The position numbers and the translations under genes are program-made. This document shows, piece after piece, positions 34,409 to 43,571 of a stretch of 64,000 nucleotides of DNA. The DNA is from an uncultured Cohaesibacter sp. GTDB lineage: Bacteria; Pseudomonadota; Alphaproteobacteria; Rhizobiales; Cohaesibacteraceae. Where the stretch lies: contig NZ_OY782764.1 of assembly GCF_963678225.1 (NCBI RefSeq), forward strand, positions 3,043,001 through 3,107,000. Direction: 5' to 3'. The notes beneath the pieces were generated by a model that had not been told where the DNA came from, did not search any database, and worked only from the letters and a program-made list of their open reading frames with translations. Positions within the stretch are counted from its first letter, which is position 1, and each line of letters starts with the position of its first letter.

Positions 34409-36568
34409 ATGAGCAAGATCCCTAACTTTGCCGACATAGCATTCAAGGCGGCCAGCCCTTCTGTGACCGCTGGTGATTCCCTCTGGCACACGCCGGAAGG
34501 TATCGACGTAAAAGACGCCTATGCCGAGAGTGAAATCTCCAAATATGATTTCCTCAACACCTGGCCGGGTCTGGCCCCGTTCGTGCGTGGCCCATATCCT
34601 ACCATGTATGCACAGCGCCCATGGACGATCCGTCAGTATGCCGGTTTCTCCACCGCTGAAGACTCCAACGCCTTCTACCGCCGCAACCTTGCTGCTGGTC
34701 AGAAAGGCCTGTCCATCGCGTTTGACCTTGCAACGCACCGTGGTTACGACTCAGACCATCCGCGCGTTGTTGGTGACGTCGGCATGGCTGGTGTTGCGAT
34801 TGATAGCATCTACGACATGCGCACCCTGTTCGACGGTATTCCGCTCGACAAGATGTCCGTGTCCATGACCATGAACGGTGCTGTTCTTCCTGTTATGGCG
34901 CTGTATATCATCGCCGCAGAAGAGCAGGGTGTTTCTCAGGACAAACTGGCCGGGACCATTCAGAACGACATTCTGAAAGAGTTCATGGTTCGTAACACCT
35001 ACATCTACCCACCGCATCCTTCCATGCGCATCATCTCGGACATCTTTGCTTATACGTCCCAGAATATGCCGAAATTCAACTCCATCTCGATCTCCGGCTA
35101 CCACATGCAGGAAGCTGGTGCTACGGCTGACCTTGAGCTGGCCTACACGATCGCTGACGGTCTGGAATATATCGGTGCTGGCGTGGAAACCGGTCTGGAT
35201 GTGGATGCTTTTGCTCCGCGTCTGTCCTTCTTCTGGTCCATCGGCATGAACTTCTTCATGGAAGTTGCCAAGATGCGTGCCGCTCGTCTGGTTTGGGCTA
35301 AACTCGTCAAAGAGAAGTTCAATCCTAAGAATCCGAAGTCCTATTCCCTGCGTACCCACTCCCAGACATCTGGTTGGTCGCTCACCGCTCAGGATGTTTA
35401 CAACAACATCGGGCGTACCGCGATTGAAGCAATGGGCGCAACGCAAGGGCATACCCAGTCTCTGCATACCAACGCTCTCGACGAAGCGCTGGCTCTGCCG
35501 ACTGACTTCTCTGCACGTATCGCTCGTAACACCCAGCTGTTCCTGCAGCAGGAAAGCATGACCACCAAAGTTATCGACCCTTGGGGCGGTTCTCACTATG
35601 TTGAGAAACTCACCGCTGAGCTGGCTGAAAAAGCCCTTGCTCACATCAAGGAAGTTGAAAGCCTTGGCGGCATGGCAAAAGCTATCGAAGCCGGTATTCC
35701 TAAACTGCGCATCGAAGAAGCTGCTGCAAAAACTCAGGCTCGCATCGACGGTGGTTCCCAGACCGTTGTTGGCGTGAACAAATACAAGCCAGACTTCGAA
35801 GAAGACATCGAAGTGCTGCAGGTTGACAACACCTCTGTTCGTCAGCAGCAGCTCGACAAACTGGCTCGCCTGAGAGCTGAACGTGATCAGGGCGAAGTGG
35901 ATCAGGCTCTTGCAGACCTGACTGCAGCAGCCGAGCAGGGCACTGGCAACCTGCTTGATCTCTCCGTTAAAGCTGCGCGCGTAAAAGCGACTGTTGGTGA
36001 AATCAGCTACGCACTGGAAAAAGTTTACGGTCGTCATCGCGCCGAAATCAAATCCATCTCCGGTGTCTATCGTAAAGAGGTTGGTGCCATGTCCGACGTC
36101 GTACAGAAAGTCTCCAAACTGGTTGATGAGTTCGAAGCAAACGACGGTCGTCGTCCTCGTATCCTTATTGCCAAAATGGGCCAGGATGGCCACGATCGCG
36201 GCCAGAAGGTTATTGCTTCCGGCTTTGCTGACCTTGGCTTTGACGTTGATATCGGACCTCTCTTCCAGACTCCTGAAGAAGCTGGCCGTCAGGCTGTCGA
36301 GAACGACGTTCATGTGGTTGCTGCCTCTTCGTTGGCTGCAGGCCACCTGACCCTCGTACCGGCTCTGCGTGATGCTCTGGCTGCTGAAGGTCGTCCGGAC
36401 GTCATGATCGTTGCTGGTGGTGTTATTCCGCCACAGGATTATGATGCGCTTTATGCTGCGGGCGCTTCTGCCATTTATCCTCCAGGAACGGTTATTGCTG
36501 AAGCTGCTATCGATCTCATCGGTCAGCTCAACAAACGCCTTGGCTACACCAAGGACGCTGCTGAATAA
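34409..36568 (+). CDS. mutB: Methylmalonyl-CoA mutase large (alpha) subunit
   Basis: The 719-residue catalytic subunit. The substrate TIM barrel spans about residues 40-560, with [37 protein letters not shown] and [20 protein letters not shown]. The cobalamin domain (about 585-715) carries D593-x-H595-xx-G598 in [10 protein letters not shown], whose histidine ligates cobalt. The gene follows mutA with a good AAGGAG site and ends at a strong terminator. The MeaB chaperone is encoded at 21-22 kb. Like mutA it has a strongly biased codon choice. No mcee (epimerase) or propionyl-CoA carboxylase gene is in the window. Confidence 0.96.
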   Translation: MSKIPNFADIAFKAASPSVTAGDSLWHTPEGIDVKDAYAESEISKYDFLNTWPGLAPFVRGPYPTMYAQRPWTIRQYAGFSTAEDSNAFYRRNLAAGQKGLSIAFDLATHRGYDSDHPRVVGDVGMAGVAIDSIYDMRTLFDGIPLDKMSVSMTMNGAVLPVMALYIIAAEEQGVSQDKLAGTIQNDILKEFMVRNTYIYPPHPSMRIISDIFAYTSQNMPKFNSISISGYHMQEAGATADLELAYTIADGLEYIGAGVETGLDVDAFAPRLSFFWSIGMNFFMEVAKMRAARLVWAKLVKEKFNPKNPKSYSLRTHSQTSGWSLTAQDVYNNIGRTAIEAMGATQGHTQSLHTNALDEALALPTDFSARIARNTQLFLQQESMTTKVIDPWGGSHYVEKLTAELAEKALAHIKEVESLGGMAKAIEAGIPKLRIEEAAAKTQARIDGGSQTVVGVNKYKPDFEEDIEVLQVDNTSVRQQQLDKLARLRAERDQGEVDQALADLTAAAEQGTGNLLDLSVKAARVKATVGEISYALEKVYGRHRAEIKSISGVYRKEVGAMSDVVQKVSKLVDEFEANDGRRPRILIAKMGQDGHDRGQKVIASGFADLGFDVDIGPLFQTPEEAGRQAVENDVHVVAASSLAAGHLTLVPALRDALAAEGRPDVMIVAGGVIPPQDYDALYAAGASAIYPPGTVIAEAAIDLIGQLNKRLGYTKDAAE

Positions 36569-36605
36569 GCACAGCGTGTTTTGCTTCAAGCAATATGAAA
36601 TTATG

Positions 36606-36634
36606 AGAGGCCGCCCTTGGGTGGCCTCTTTTTT
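36606..36634 (+). terminator. Terminator of mutAB
   Basis: Arms AGAGGCCGCCC and GGGTGGCCTCT, with one G-T wobble, enclose a two-base loop and are followed by a six-base T-run. Confidence 0.92.
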
Positions 36635-36760
36635 GATCTGATAACGTGCGGCATCTGAACTGCGACAGACTGTCTTGGCAGGAAATAGCGGCCTCTTTCT
36701 TGACTCTTGTGATGCGCTCCCCACTTGTTGAAGATCAATTCAACGGGAGACTCATATTTC

Positions 36761-37081
36761 ATGCTTATTACCACCACCTCTAGCGTACAGGGCCGCGTCA
36801 TTCGCGACTATAAGGGCATCGTCAATGGGGAAGCCATTCTGGGCGCCAACGTGTTCAAGGACTTCTTTGCAGGCATCAGGGATATCGTCGGCGGGCGTTC
36901 GGGCGCCTATGAATCCGAGCTCCAGCGCGCTCGTGAAATCGCGCTTGATGAAATGACCCAGCACGCCCATCGTCTGGGCGCCAATGCGATCATCGGCGTG
37001 GATGTCGATTATGAAACCGTTGGCGACAAAGGCTCTATGCTGATGGTCGCCGCCTCAGGAACAGCTGTCGTCATCGAGTAA
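36761..37081 (+). CDS. YbjQ/UPF0145 (DUF74) family protein
   Basis: A 106-residue protein of the YbjQ family, a small pentameric fold called heavy-metal binding in databases, of unknown physiological role. Typical stretches are [40 protein letters not shown], a [14 protein letters not shown] loop and [15 protein letters not shown]. The start at 36761 matches the family's usual MLxTTT opening, with GGGAGA upstream, although the frame continues to 36725. Co-oriented with the LOG gene 115 bases later. Confidence 0.88.
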   Translation: MLITTTSSVQGRVIRDYKGIVNGEAILGANVFKDFFAGIRDIVGGRSGAYESELQRAREIALDEMTQHAHRLGANAIIGVDVDYETVGDKGSMLMVAASGTAVVIE

Positions 37082-37196
37082 CGAATCGCCGATACTCTCA
37101 TTTGAAAATGCCCTGCAACGGCCAACGCTATCCGGTGCGTGACGTGCGCTCTAAAGCGGAGGCAGAAGAGGGCGTTTTGAAAGGTGAGACAATCAG

Positions 37197-37781
37197 ATGA
37201 AAAATCTATGTGTATTCTGCGGCTCCAGTTGGGGGCGCAGAAAGGAATTCGAAGAAACCGCCATTGCCCTGTCAAAAGAGATAGCAAGGCGCGGCTACGG
37301 CCTTGTCTATGGCGGGTCTTCTGCCGGGTTGATGGGGGCCTGTGCTGATGCCGCCCTCGCCGAAGGGGGCAAGGTGATCGGCATTTTGCCTGATGCGCTC
37401 AAAGCCAAGGAAATCGACCACAAGGGGCTGACCGAGCTACATCTGGTGGAAAGCATGCATGAGCGCAAAAAGCTGATGGAAGAGCTTTCCGATGGCTTTA
37501 TATCGATTCCTGGCGGCATTGGCACCATGGATGAGCTATTTGAGATGTGGACCTGGGCCATGCTGGGTTGGCACGAAAAGCCTTCTGCACTTTTCAATGT
37601 TGCTGGCTATTATGATGATCTCATCCGGTTTCTGGATCGAACCGCACAGGATGCTTTCGTCAAGCAGGAGCATCGAGACATGCTGATTGTCGAAACGGAC
37701 ATTGCGCAGCTGTTCGACCGCCTGGAAAATTATATCGCCCCCAAGGTTGGCAAATGGATTCCAAAGGATGATGCTCTCTAG
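37197..37781 (+). CDS. LOG-family (TIGR00730) nucleotide phosphoribohydrolase
   Basis: A 194-residue Rossmann-fold protein of the Lonely Guy family. Members release the base from nucleoside 5'-monophosphates, including cytokinin nucleotides in plants and some bacteria; many bacterial ones act on AMP. The motifs are intact: VFCGSSWG at the start, VYGGSSAGLMG, MHERKKLM, and PGGIGTMDELFEMWTW with the catalytic glutamate. The protein is cytoplasmic and dimeric in the family. Nothing around it suggests a cytokinin pathway, so housekeeping nucleotide turnover is more likely. Confidence 0.9.
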   Translation: MKNLCVFCGSSWGRRKEFEETAIALSKEIARRGYGLVYGGSSAGLMGACADAALAEGGKVIGILPDALKAKEIDHKGLTELHLVESMHERKKLMEELSDGFISIPGGIGTMDELFEMWTWAMLGWHEKPSALFNVAGYYDDLIRFLDRTAQDAFVKQEHRDMLIVETDIAQLFDRLENYIAPKVGKWIPKDDAL

Positions 37782-37853
37782 CGCAGCGCGTCTGTTTTCT
37801 GGCATGATCCTTATGTATCGAAGACTTTTGGCCCCGACATGAAAGAGGCATTT

Positions 37854-38327
37854 ATGGTTGAATTTATAAGACTGTCCGATTGTCCTGCCATCGTCGAGCA
37901 ATGCGCCAGCTTTCATGCAACGCTCTCTGGCGATGACAGTGGCGAGGGGCTGGAGATGCGCATAGCAGCCTTCCGTCGTCTCGCTCTTGATGGTGAGCAG
38001 GAAGATGGCATCGTGGCGCTCTTTGATGAAGGCTATCAGAAAGGAAAGATTGCAGGTCTTGCTGTTTTGCTTGCAGCCGAGTTGGAGGCCTTCGAAGAAC
38101 TGGGGCCTTGGCAAACCGGCATGAAGATCAGTCCCGCAGTCAAGGATCATGAGGCTTTGAAATCTGCGCTGAGCGATCAGGTTGAAAACCTGGCTCTGGA
38201 TCTTGGCCACGATCAGATCTTCGTGCATGCAGACGAGCGGGGATGGTTTGAGTCGCGAGGCTATTCCGAGATAGAAGCCTTTGAGAGAGGTGGAGAGACC
38301 TTTTGGGTGCTTGGCAAAGCATTGTAA
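37854..38327 (+). CDS. GNAT-like N-acetyltransferase
   Basis: A 157-residue protein with the proportions of a GNAT acetyltransferase. The strand-helix pair around GKIAGLAVLLAAELEAFEEL and the late FESRGYSEIEAFERGGETFWVL resemble a GNAT core and its C-terminal YE-type segment. The acetyl-CoA-binding R/QxxGxG/A motif is not clear, so it may be a degenerate member. The ATG at 37854 was preferred to 37839 because AGAGG lies just before it. Substrate unknown. Confidence 0.65.
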   Translation: MVEFIRLSDCPAIVEQCASFHATLSGDDSGEGLEMRIAAFRRLALDGEQEDGIVALFDEGYQKGKIAGLAVLLAAELEAFEELGPWQTGMKISPAVKDHEALKSALSDQVENLALDLGHDQIFVHADERGWFESRGYSEIEAFERGGETFWVLGKAL

Positions 38328-38332
38328 AGTAA

Positions 38333-38391
38333 CAAAAAGCCCCTTTTGTCATGGTCTGGCCGACCGAAGATAAAAGGGGCTCTTTGAATTT
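38333..38391. terminator. Bidirectional terminator
   Basis: Arms AGCCCCTTTT (38338-38347) and AAAAGGGGCT (38372-38381) pair around a 24-base loop. T-rich tails occur on both strands, serving the GNAT-like gene and the converging dehalogenase gene. Confidence 0.85.
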
Positions 38392-38408
38392 TTCAAACTT
38401 GCTTATTT

Positions 38409-39080
38409 CTACAAGGTCAAAAGGCCTTTCAGATCTTTGAACTGGGCAACCGGGGAAAGATCGCGATATTCATCCAGATCGGATGTGCGGTTGATCCAGA
38501 CCGTACGGAAACCGTAAGCTGTCGCACCAGCCACATCCCAACGGTTGGAAGACTGGAAAGAAATCGCCTCAGGGAAACAGCGGAACGCCGTCATGGCCAA
38601 GTCATAAACTGATGACTGGGTCTTGTAGGTTTTTACATCGTCGGCGCTCAGAATATGGTCAAACAGGTCACCCAAGCCGTTTTTCGCAACAGCGGCTTCC
38701 AACATCTTGTGAGTGCCGTTGGATAGAATGGCCAACTGTGCATCGCGGGCCTTCAATTCTTCAAGAACAGGGCGAACATCTTCAAAGGCATCTGCCTCGT
38801 GATAAGTGTCCAGCAATGCCTGACGCATGGATTGGTCAGCATCGGGAATGCGCTCATAGGCAAAATCGAGGGCGCGTTCCGTCAGGGTCCAAAAATCGAC
38901 ATATCGACCAGTGAGGGCACGCACCCAGCTATATTCAAGCTGCTTTGATCGCCAGATTTCGGAAAGATGTGCTGCGTTGGGGCCGAGTTGGTCTGAATAT
39001 CGACGCACGGCAGCATGCACATCGAAAAGGGTTCCATAAGCATCAAATACATAAATCGAGCATGCGTCTGAGCCAGCCAT
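38409..39080 (-). CDS. (S)-2-haloacid dehalogenase (HAD type II)
   Basis: A 223-residue HAD-superfamily hydrolase of the L-2-haloacid dehalogenase group, which releases halide from short 2-haloalkanoic acids using a covalent aspartate ester. The nucleophile is D13 in FDAYGTLFD. Other landmarks are SNGT, the lysine loop KTYKTQSSVYDLA (the usual proline after the second lysine is threonine) and the SSNRWDVAGA block. Homologues in marine bacteria degrade haloacetates, but some are generic phosphatases, so the substrate is an inference. A strong AAGGAG site precedes the ATG. The gene is single and convergent with the GNAT-like gene. Confidence 0.85.
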   Translation of the reverse strand: MAGSDACSIYVFDAYGTLFDVHAAVRRYSDQLGPNAAHLSEIWRSKQLEYSWVRALTGRYVDFWTLTERALDFAYERIPDADQSMRQALLDTYHEADAFEDVRPVLEELKARDAQLAILSNGTHKMLEAAVAKNGLGDLFDHILSADDVKTYKTQSSVYDLAMTAFRCFPEAISFQSSNRWDVAGATAYGFRTVWINRTSDLDEYRDLSPVAQFKDLKGLLTL

Positions 39081-39517
39081 GCTTTTTTCTCCTTGAAATG
39101 TCTTTTGGATAGGCCACGGAAGTCGTCCGGGTAAAATTGCACCATTCGCAACTGAAGTGAGGCCCTATAATTTGCACAGGCGTTATAAGAATGCAACGTG
39201 TGATCACAGGATATGTTCCAGAGTTATCTGGAAGAATTTTATTGATTGGACGAACAATATGTATCGCTTTTTGCAGAATTTGAGCCTATAAGAATGAACC
39301 TCATCTATTTGCACTCCGCTCAAGGAATGGCTTGACCTGAGACTGCTTTATGGTTTCCATCTAGCTGGCAGTCATCCAGCTCCCACCCCTTGAACCCGGT
39401 TCAATCAGCCCAATCAAAATGAGACAGTTTGCCTCACGAGACTTTTCTCCAAGATTGTCGGTTTTCCGCTATGGATAGGGGAGCGAGCGAGAGGAAATAA
39501 AAGCAAGGAATATTTAA
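39081..39517. other. Divergent control region, dehalogenase / branched-chain aminotransferase
   Basis: 437 bases. Besides the TTGAAC palindrome listed separately, it contains AGCTGGcagtcatCCAGCT at 39363-39381. No ORF is credible. Confidence 0.45.
39390..39404. promoter_or_regulatory. Palindromic operator candidate upstream of the branched-chain aminotransferase
   Basis: TTGAACccgGTTCAA is a perfect inverted repeat with six-base arms, 114 bases before the aminotransferase ATG. It has the look of a helix-turn-helix dimer site. The regulator is unknown. Confidence 0.45.
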
Positions 39518-40375
39518 ATGGCAGAATTTTCACAAACCTGGACTTGGTATAAAGGCGAATGGCTCGAAGGCAACCCGGCTATGATGGGCCCGCGCGCGCA
39601 CGCATTCTGGCAGGGCTCGACCGTATTTGATGGTGCCCGCTATTTCGAAGGCGTGATGCCCGATCTTGATCGCCACTGTGAGCGTATCAATCGCTCTTGC
39701 GAAACCCTTCTCATGAAACCGACCATGAAAACCGGCGAAATCATGGAACTGGCTGCTGAAGGTTGTCAGAAATTTGGCGGTCGCGCCGTTTATATTCGCC
39801 CGACCTATTGGGGCCTTGGTAGCCTGGCGTCCGTGATCAATGTGGATCCTGACGACATTGAATTCTGCCTGACGCTGTTTGATGCTCCGATGCCGGATCC
39901 AAACAATGGCACGCGTGTAACCACCACCAAATTCCGTCGTCCGACCCTTGAGACCATGCCGACCAACGCCAAGGCATCCGGTCTTTACATCAACAATGCC
40001 CGTTGCCTGAAAGAGGCCATGGACAAGGGTTTTGACAATGCCATTGTCTGCGACATGCTTGGCAACGTGGCTGAACTGGCAACCGCCAACTTCTTCATCG
40101 TCAAGGATGGTATCGTCAAGACCTCAGTTCCCAACGGTAGCTTCCTGAATGGTATTACCCGTCAGCGTACAATCCAGTTGCTGCGCGATGCCGGTGAAAC
40201 CGTTGTCGAATGCTCTTTGACCCTTGATGATTGCCGTGAAGCGGATGAAATGTTCTCGACCGGCAACTACTCCAAGGTTGTTCCGATTCTCGCATTTGAT
40301 GATCGTCAGTATGATCATGGTCCGATCGCCAAGAAGGCGCGCGAGCTTTACTGGGAATTCGCATTCAAGAAATAA
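39518..40375 (+). CDS. ilvE: Branched-chain amino acid aminotransferase
   Basis: A 285-residue PLP enzyme of fold type IV that interconverts Leu, Ile and Val with their 2-oxo acids using glutamate. The PLP lysine is K152 in TNAKASGLYINNARC and the ring-nitrogen glutamate is E186 in NVAELATANFF. The segment GPRAHAFWQGSTVFDGARYFE is typical of the short alphaproteobacterial form, which is close to D-amino acid aminotransferases, so activity on other substrates cannot be excluded. AAGGAA precedes the start, and a strong terminator follows within 35 bases. Confidence 0.87.
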   Translation: MAEFSQTWTWYKGEWLEGNPAMMGPRAHAFWQGSTVFDGARYFEGVMPDLDRHCERINRSCETLLMKPTMKTGEIMELAAEGCQKFGGRAVYIRPTYWGLGSLASVINVDPDDIEFCLTLFDAPMPDPNNGTRVTTTKFRRPTLETMPTNAKASGLYINNARCLKEAMDKGFDNAIVCDMLGNVAELATANFFIVKDGIVKTSVPNGSFLNGITRQRTIQLLRDAGETVVECSLTLDDCREADEMFSTGNYSKVVPILAFDDRQYDHGPIAKKARELYWEFAFKK

Positions 40376-40409
40376 GGAGTGCGGAGTAACCCGTGGATCC
40401 TGAAGAATT

Positions 40410-40439
40410 AAGGGGAAGGGATAGGCCTTCCCCTTTTTT
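40410..40439 (+). terminator. Terminator of ilvE
   Basis: Arms AAGGGGAAGG and CCTTCCCCTT with a six-base loop, then a T-run. Confidence 0.92.
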
Positions 40440-40707
40440 GTTTCCTGATTTGTTTCTAGATTGCCGGTAGTGGTTGAGTGTTGTGATTTGCCCTGCTTTT
40501 GACATTTTGATGGCTTAACTAGTGGACCAGAGCAAGATAAGCATCCAGAACACATGGCCATTTCATATGCGCTATCCTCTGTGTCTGCACAGATCAGGGG
40601 GACGAGAGCAAGAAAGAGAGCGATGTGTGATAGATGCGCAGCCGGATCAGGAGCGGCGAGATCAGCCTGTCTTATGATCTGGACAGGAGACCACCGTCAG
40701 GAGCAAA

Positions 40708-41202
40708 ATGATGAAAAGCAAACGGCCCCTATCGTTTCTGATTGTTGCAAGCCTGTCGATTGCGTTTGTGCTGCCTGTCATTGAAGCAGCCTGTGCATTC
40801 CCATCCGGGCAGGGAGGGGGGACAGGGCCATCGCCGCTGTCACCCGCAGCCTCGCCGGATAGAGCACTCCATGGGCTGGGGATGCTCGTTCAGGCCGCTT
40901 CATCCAGGCCATCCAAGCAGGTTACGACCGGCAATGCCCACAATATTCGTCCCAATCCGAAACCATCCAAATGCTTGATGCTTGCCAAGCAGATCGGCGC
41001 ATCCCGCGTATGGTGGGGGCGTCATGTGGGGGCCAAGGAAGTGGAAGATGATGATCTGTTCTTCTCGGTCGGTCCGCGCAGGGTCGAGTTCGATGATATC
41101 GGATGCTTCCGCACCAAAAAGGATTGCCAGAACTGGCTCTATTGGAAGCGAACAGAATATCCCATTTTTGCCTCCATCAGTCCATGCCGCAGGGGCTTGT
41201 AA
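40708..41202 (+). CDS. Secreted small cysteine-containing protein, unknown
   Basis: A 164-residue exported protein. A signal peptide (KRPLSFLIVASLSIAFVLP, then IEAACAFPS) is followed by a low-complexity Gly/Pro/Ser stretch and a compact C-terminal domain with four cysteines: C89 region KCLMLAKQIG, GCFRTKKDCQNWLYWK and SPCRRGL. The cysteine spacing suggests two disulfides in the periplasm. A good AGGAGCAAA site precedes the ATG. I do not recognise a family. Confidence 0.6.
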   Translation: MMKSKRPLSFLIVASLSIAFVLPVIEAACAFPSGQGGGTGPSPLSPAASPDRALHGLGMLVQAASSRPSKQVTTGNAHNIRPNPKPSKCLMLAKQIGASRVWWGRHVGAKEVEDDDLFFSVGPRRVEFDDIGCFRTKKDCQNWLYWKRTEYPIFASISPCRRGL

Positions 41203-41259
41203 ACTTCTCTGCGTGAGTTCGTTGCCCTCATGACTGTCTAAAGCATACTATATCGACAA

Positions 41260-41296
41260 AAAGAAAACCCCACCTCGATGAGATGGGGTTTCTTTT
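41260..41296. terminator. Bidirectional terminator
   Basis: Arms AACCCCACCTC and GAGATGGGGTT enclose a four-base loop (with one mismatch), with A- and T-runs on both sides. It separates the secreted protein gene from the converging superoxide dismutase gene. Confidence 0.9.
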
Positions 41297-41363
41297 TATC
41301 TATAGTGCGGGCAGCGTGGCAAGCGATAGGCAAACCACACATCCCTGTGCTTTCCGAAACCTA

Positions 41364-41963
41364 TCAGGAAGCGGCTTCGAGAAGCTCTGCCACATATTCC
41401 CAGTTGACCAGATTGTCGAACCAGGCCTCAAGATATTTCGGGCGCGCGTTGCGATAGTCGATATAGTAGGAATGTTCCCAAACGTCGCAGCCAAGCAGCG
41501 GTGTGCCACCGTGAACCAGCGGGTTTTCACCGTTCGGAGTCTTGATTACAGCAAGCTTGCCGTCTACCAGAGCCAGCCATGCCCAGCCAGAACCAAACTG
41601 GGTTACACCAGCATTGATGAAGTCAGCGCGGAACTTGTCCATGCCGCCGAGATCTTCTTCGATCTTGGCTGCCAGAGCGCCCGGAACGCCGCCTTCCTTG
41701 GCAACAGGCTTCATCCATTTCCAGAAATGAACGTGGTTGTAATGCTGAGCGGCGTTGTTGAAGAGACCGGCATTTTTGCCGAAGCTTTCCTTGATCACGT
41801 CTTCAAGGCTTTTGCCTTCCAGACCGGAATCCTTGAGAAGGTTGTTGCCGTTGGTGACGTAAGCCATATGGTGCTTGTCATGGTGGAATTCGAGGGTCTC
41901 TGCAGACATGAAATCGCCAAGAGCGTCATAGGCATATGGAAGTTCGGGAAGTTCAAAAGCCAT
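41364..41963 (-). CDS. sodB: Fe-type superoxide dismutase
   Basis: A 199-residue Fe/Mn superoxide dismutase that converts superoxide to hydrogen peroxide and oxygen in the cytoplasm. The metal ligands are H27, H77, D160 and H164 (the last two in CDVWEHSYYIDYRN). The second-sphere glutamine Q73 sits in FNNAAQHYNH, the position that marks Fe-type enzymes, although cambialistic use of Mn is possible. There is no signal peptide. A strong ribosome site (GGAGATATTTCA) precedes the ATG. The single-gene unit ends at the bidirectional terminator. Iron-dependent control is likely, but I could not identify an operator. Confidence 0.94.
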   Translation of the reverse strand: MAFELPELPYAYDALGDFMSAETLEFHHDKHHMAYVTNGNNLLKDSGLEGKSLEDVIKESFGKNAGLFNNAAQHYNHVHFWKWMKPVAKEGGVPGALAAKIEEDLGGMDKFRADFINAGVTQFGSGWAWLALVDGKLAVIKTPNGENPLVHGGTPLLGCDVWEHSYYIDYRNARPKYLEAWFDNLVNWEYVAELLEAAS

Positions 41964-42162
41964 TGAAATATCTCCATTTAATTGAAAGGGCTACCGGCGG
42001 GAAAGTCGGCGAATATTGATCTGTATCAAAAATAATGGTTATTGCTTATGACCACAAGGGGAGCTCAACGCATTTTCTTGAAACAGCACCAAATTCACAT
42101 ACTTTCAGGTTGCGGAAGACCAAAAATTCCTGGTCCGATAGGTTAAGCAACCTATCATCTTC

Positions 42163-43254
42163 TCAATCAATGCGCGAGGAAGCCTTTTGTTCCATGCCGA
42201 ACAGGGAAATCAGCTTTTCTTCAAAAATTCTTGGAGAAAAGTCTTCTTCACGAACGCGTTCAAAACAGGCTTGTTTGATTCTGTTGATCTGGGGGGGATC
42301 TTCCAGCAGCTCCTGAAGCTTGACGGCGAGCAGAAACGCATCTCCGATGGGAACCAGTGGCGCAACCATGCCGCCTTTCAGAATGTCCATCGGCCCACTG
42401 GCGCAAGAAGAAACGCAAGCGATGCCTGCATCCATCATCTGGCAGAGGGAGAAGGAATAGGGGGCATTGGCAGCCGCAAGGCAATAGAGATCGAAGGCCT
42501 CAGCCATTTCAGCTGCGTCCATCGGACCCATAAATTCAACAAAGGGTGCGATATGATCCGCTAGCTCCTTCAGTTCATGCTCCAGCGGACCTTGCCCGGC
42601 GATGACAAATTTAACATCCGGGCAGCTCTGATGCAGTAGCTGGGCTGCATGAAGGAAGGTGCCCAGTCCGTCTCCTTCTTCAAAGGGGCCGCTTGCTCCG
42701 ATCGTCAAGGGGGTATCTTCAGCCGAAGGCAGAGGCTTGATTTCCGAAAACTGGGTTTCGTAAGGGTAGGGCATAATATCGACAGGGACTTCGCCCTCGA
42801 ACAAATGCTCGGCCTCTTCGGCAACGCTTGATGTCAGGGTGACCAGGCGGTTGGCATGCTTAAACCCCTCAAGCATATCGTCATGGCAGACGCCGATGAC
42901 CTTGCGTGCGATCTGCCCCAATCCGCGGCAGGCAAAGGCTTCATGACTGATGGCAAAGTCGAAGCGAAAGCGCCGCGTTGCTGTCAGAATAGGCCAGAGC
43001 TGCGGTGTGCGCTGAAGCAGCTTTCGCGAGAAGTCCGAGACGGGATACATATTATAGCCCATGGAGCGCGCATCTTCGGCAAATGGTGAGCCATTGGGTG
43101 CCATTATGGTGATGTCAAAGCGCTTGGAATGGGTCAGGTGATGCAGATAGATGTCATAGGCTTCCAGAATAGCCGCATCCTTCCGCTCGGGCGCAAAAAA
43201 CAGCAGTGATTTGCGCGGCTGCTCGGGATTGACGTGACTATCCATCGTCTGCAT
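42163..43254 (-). CDS. GT4-like glycosyltransferase
   Basis: A 363-residue two-lobed GT-B protein. The N-lobe begins KSLLFFAPERKDAAILEAYD; the C-lobe holds LTIGASGPFEEGDGLGTFLH, VKFVIAGQGPLEHELKELAD and the late PYSFSLCQMMDAGIACVSSCASGP, which matches the GT4 donor-binding E-x7-E region, although the first glutamate is replaced. It probably transfers a sugar to a cell-envelope or exported glycan from the cytoplasmic side. It is a lone gene, without a polysaccharide cluster nearby. The acetyltransferase at 45.5 kb is the nearest possible partner. Confidence 0.72.
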   Translation of the reverse strand: MQTMDSHVNPEQPRKSLLFFAPERKDAAILEAYDIYLHHLTHSKRFDITIMAPNGSPFAEDARSMGYNMYPVSDFSRKLLQRTPQLWPILTATRRFRFDFAISHEAFACRGLGQIARKVIGVCHDDMLEGFKHANRLVTLTSSVAEEAEHLFEGEVPVDIMPYPYETQFSEIKPLPSAEDTPLTIGASGPFEEGDGLGTFLHAAQLLHQSCPDVKFVIAGQGPLEHELKELADHIAPFVEFMGPMDAAEMAEAFDLYCLAAANAPYSFSLCQMMDAGIACVSSCASGPMDILKGGMVAPLVPIGDAFLLAVKLQELLEDPPQINRIKQACFERVREEDFSPRIFEEKLISLFGMEQKASSRID

Positions 43255-43571
43255 TCCTGTGTCTCCGGTGGTTGTCTACTTGAAAGGACTACCGGGCAAA
43301 CCCGTGCATTTGGCAATCCACACCACCCTTTGAGTCTATGACAGAATTCCTGCGCCACTGCAACAAGGTGGCAATGTTGAACAAGACACCGCAACAGAAT
43401 GGTTGGGAAAACCCTTGATCGCTTGATTTCTGCTCTGTGATTGGCCAAAAGAAGGATGGCCAAAGCCTGACGGTCGCCAGACCTGCCTCATTCCAAATAT
43501 GTCGCATATCTGCGACCATTCTCTTTCATGAATTCAACACCAGCTTTTCAATAAATAAAGAAGAAAATGCC
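43255..43571. other. Divergent intergenic region
   Basis: 317 bases between the glycosyltransferase and D-aminopeptidase genes. The clearest element is the inverted repeat at 43501-43516. Confidence 0.4.
43501..43516. promoter_or_regulatory. Operator candidate upstream of the D-aminopeptidase gene
   Basis: GTCGCAtatcTGCGAC is a perfect inverted repeat with six-base arms and a four-base spacer. It lies 55 bases before the start codon, where a repressor could block transcription. Confidence 0.45.

Noticed and set aside
32522-34738. Antisense frames of 347 and 363 codons across mutA and the mutB start
   Set aside because: Same cause as above: biased codons leave few stops in the complementary frame.
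34751-36724. A 657-codon open frame antisense to mutB
   Set aside because: It mirrors the codon bias of mutB, has no ribosome site and encodes no recognisable protein; mutB is certain on the other strand.
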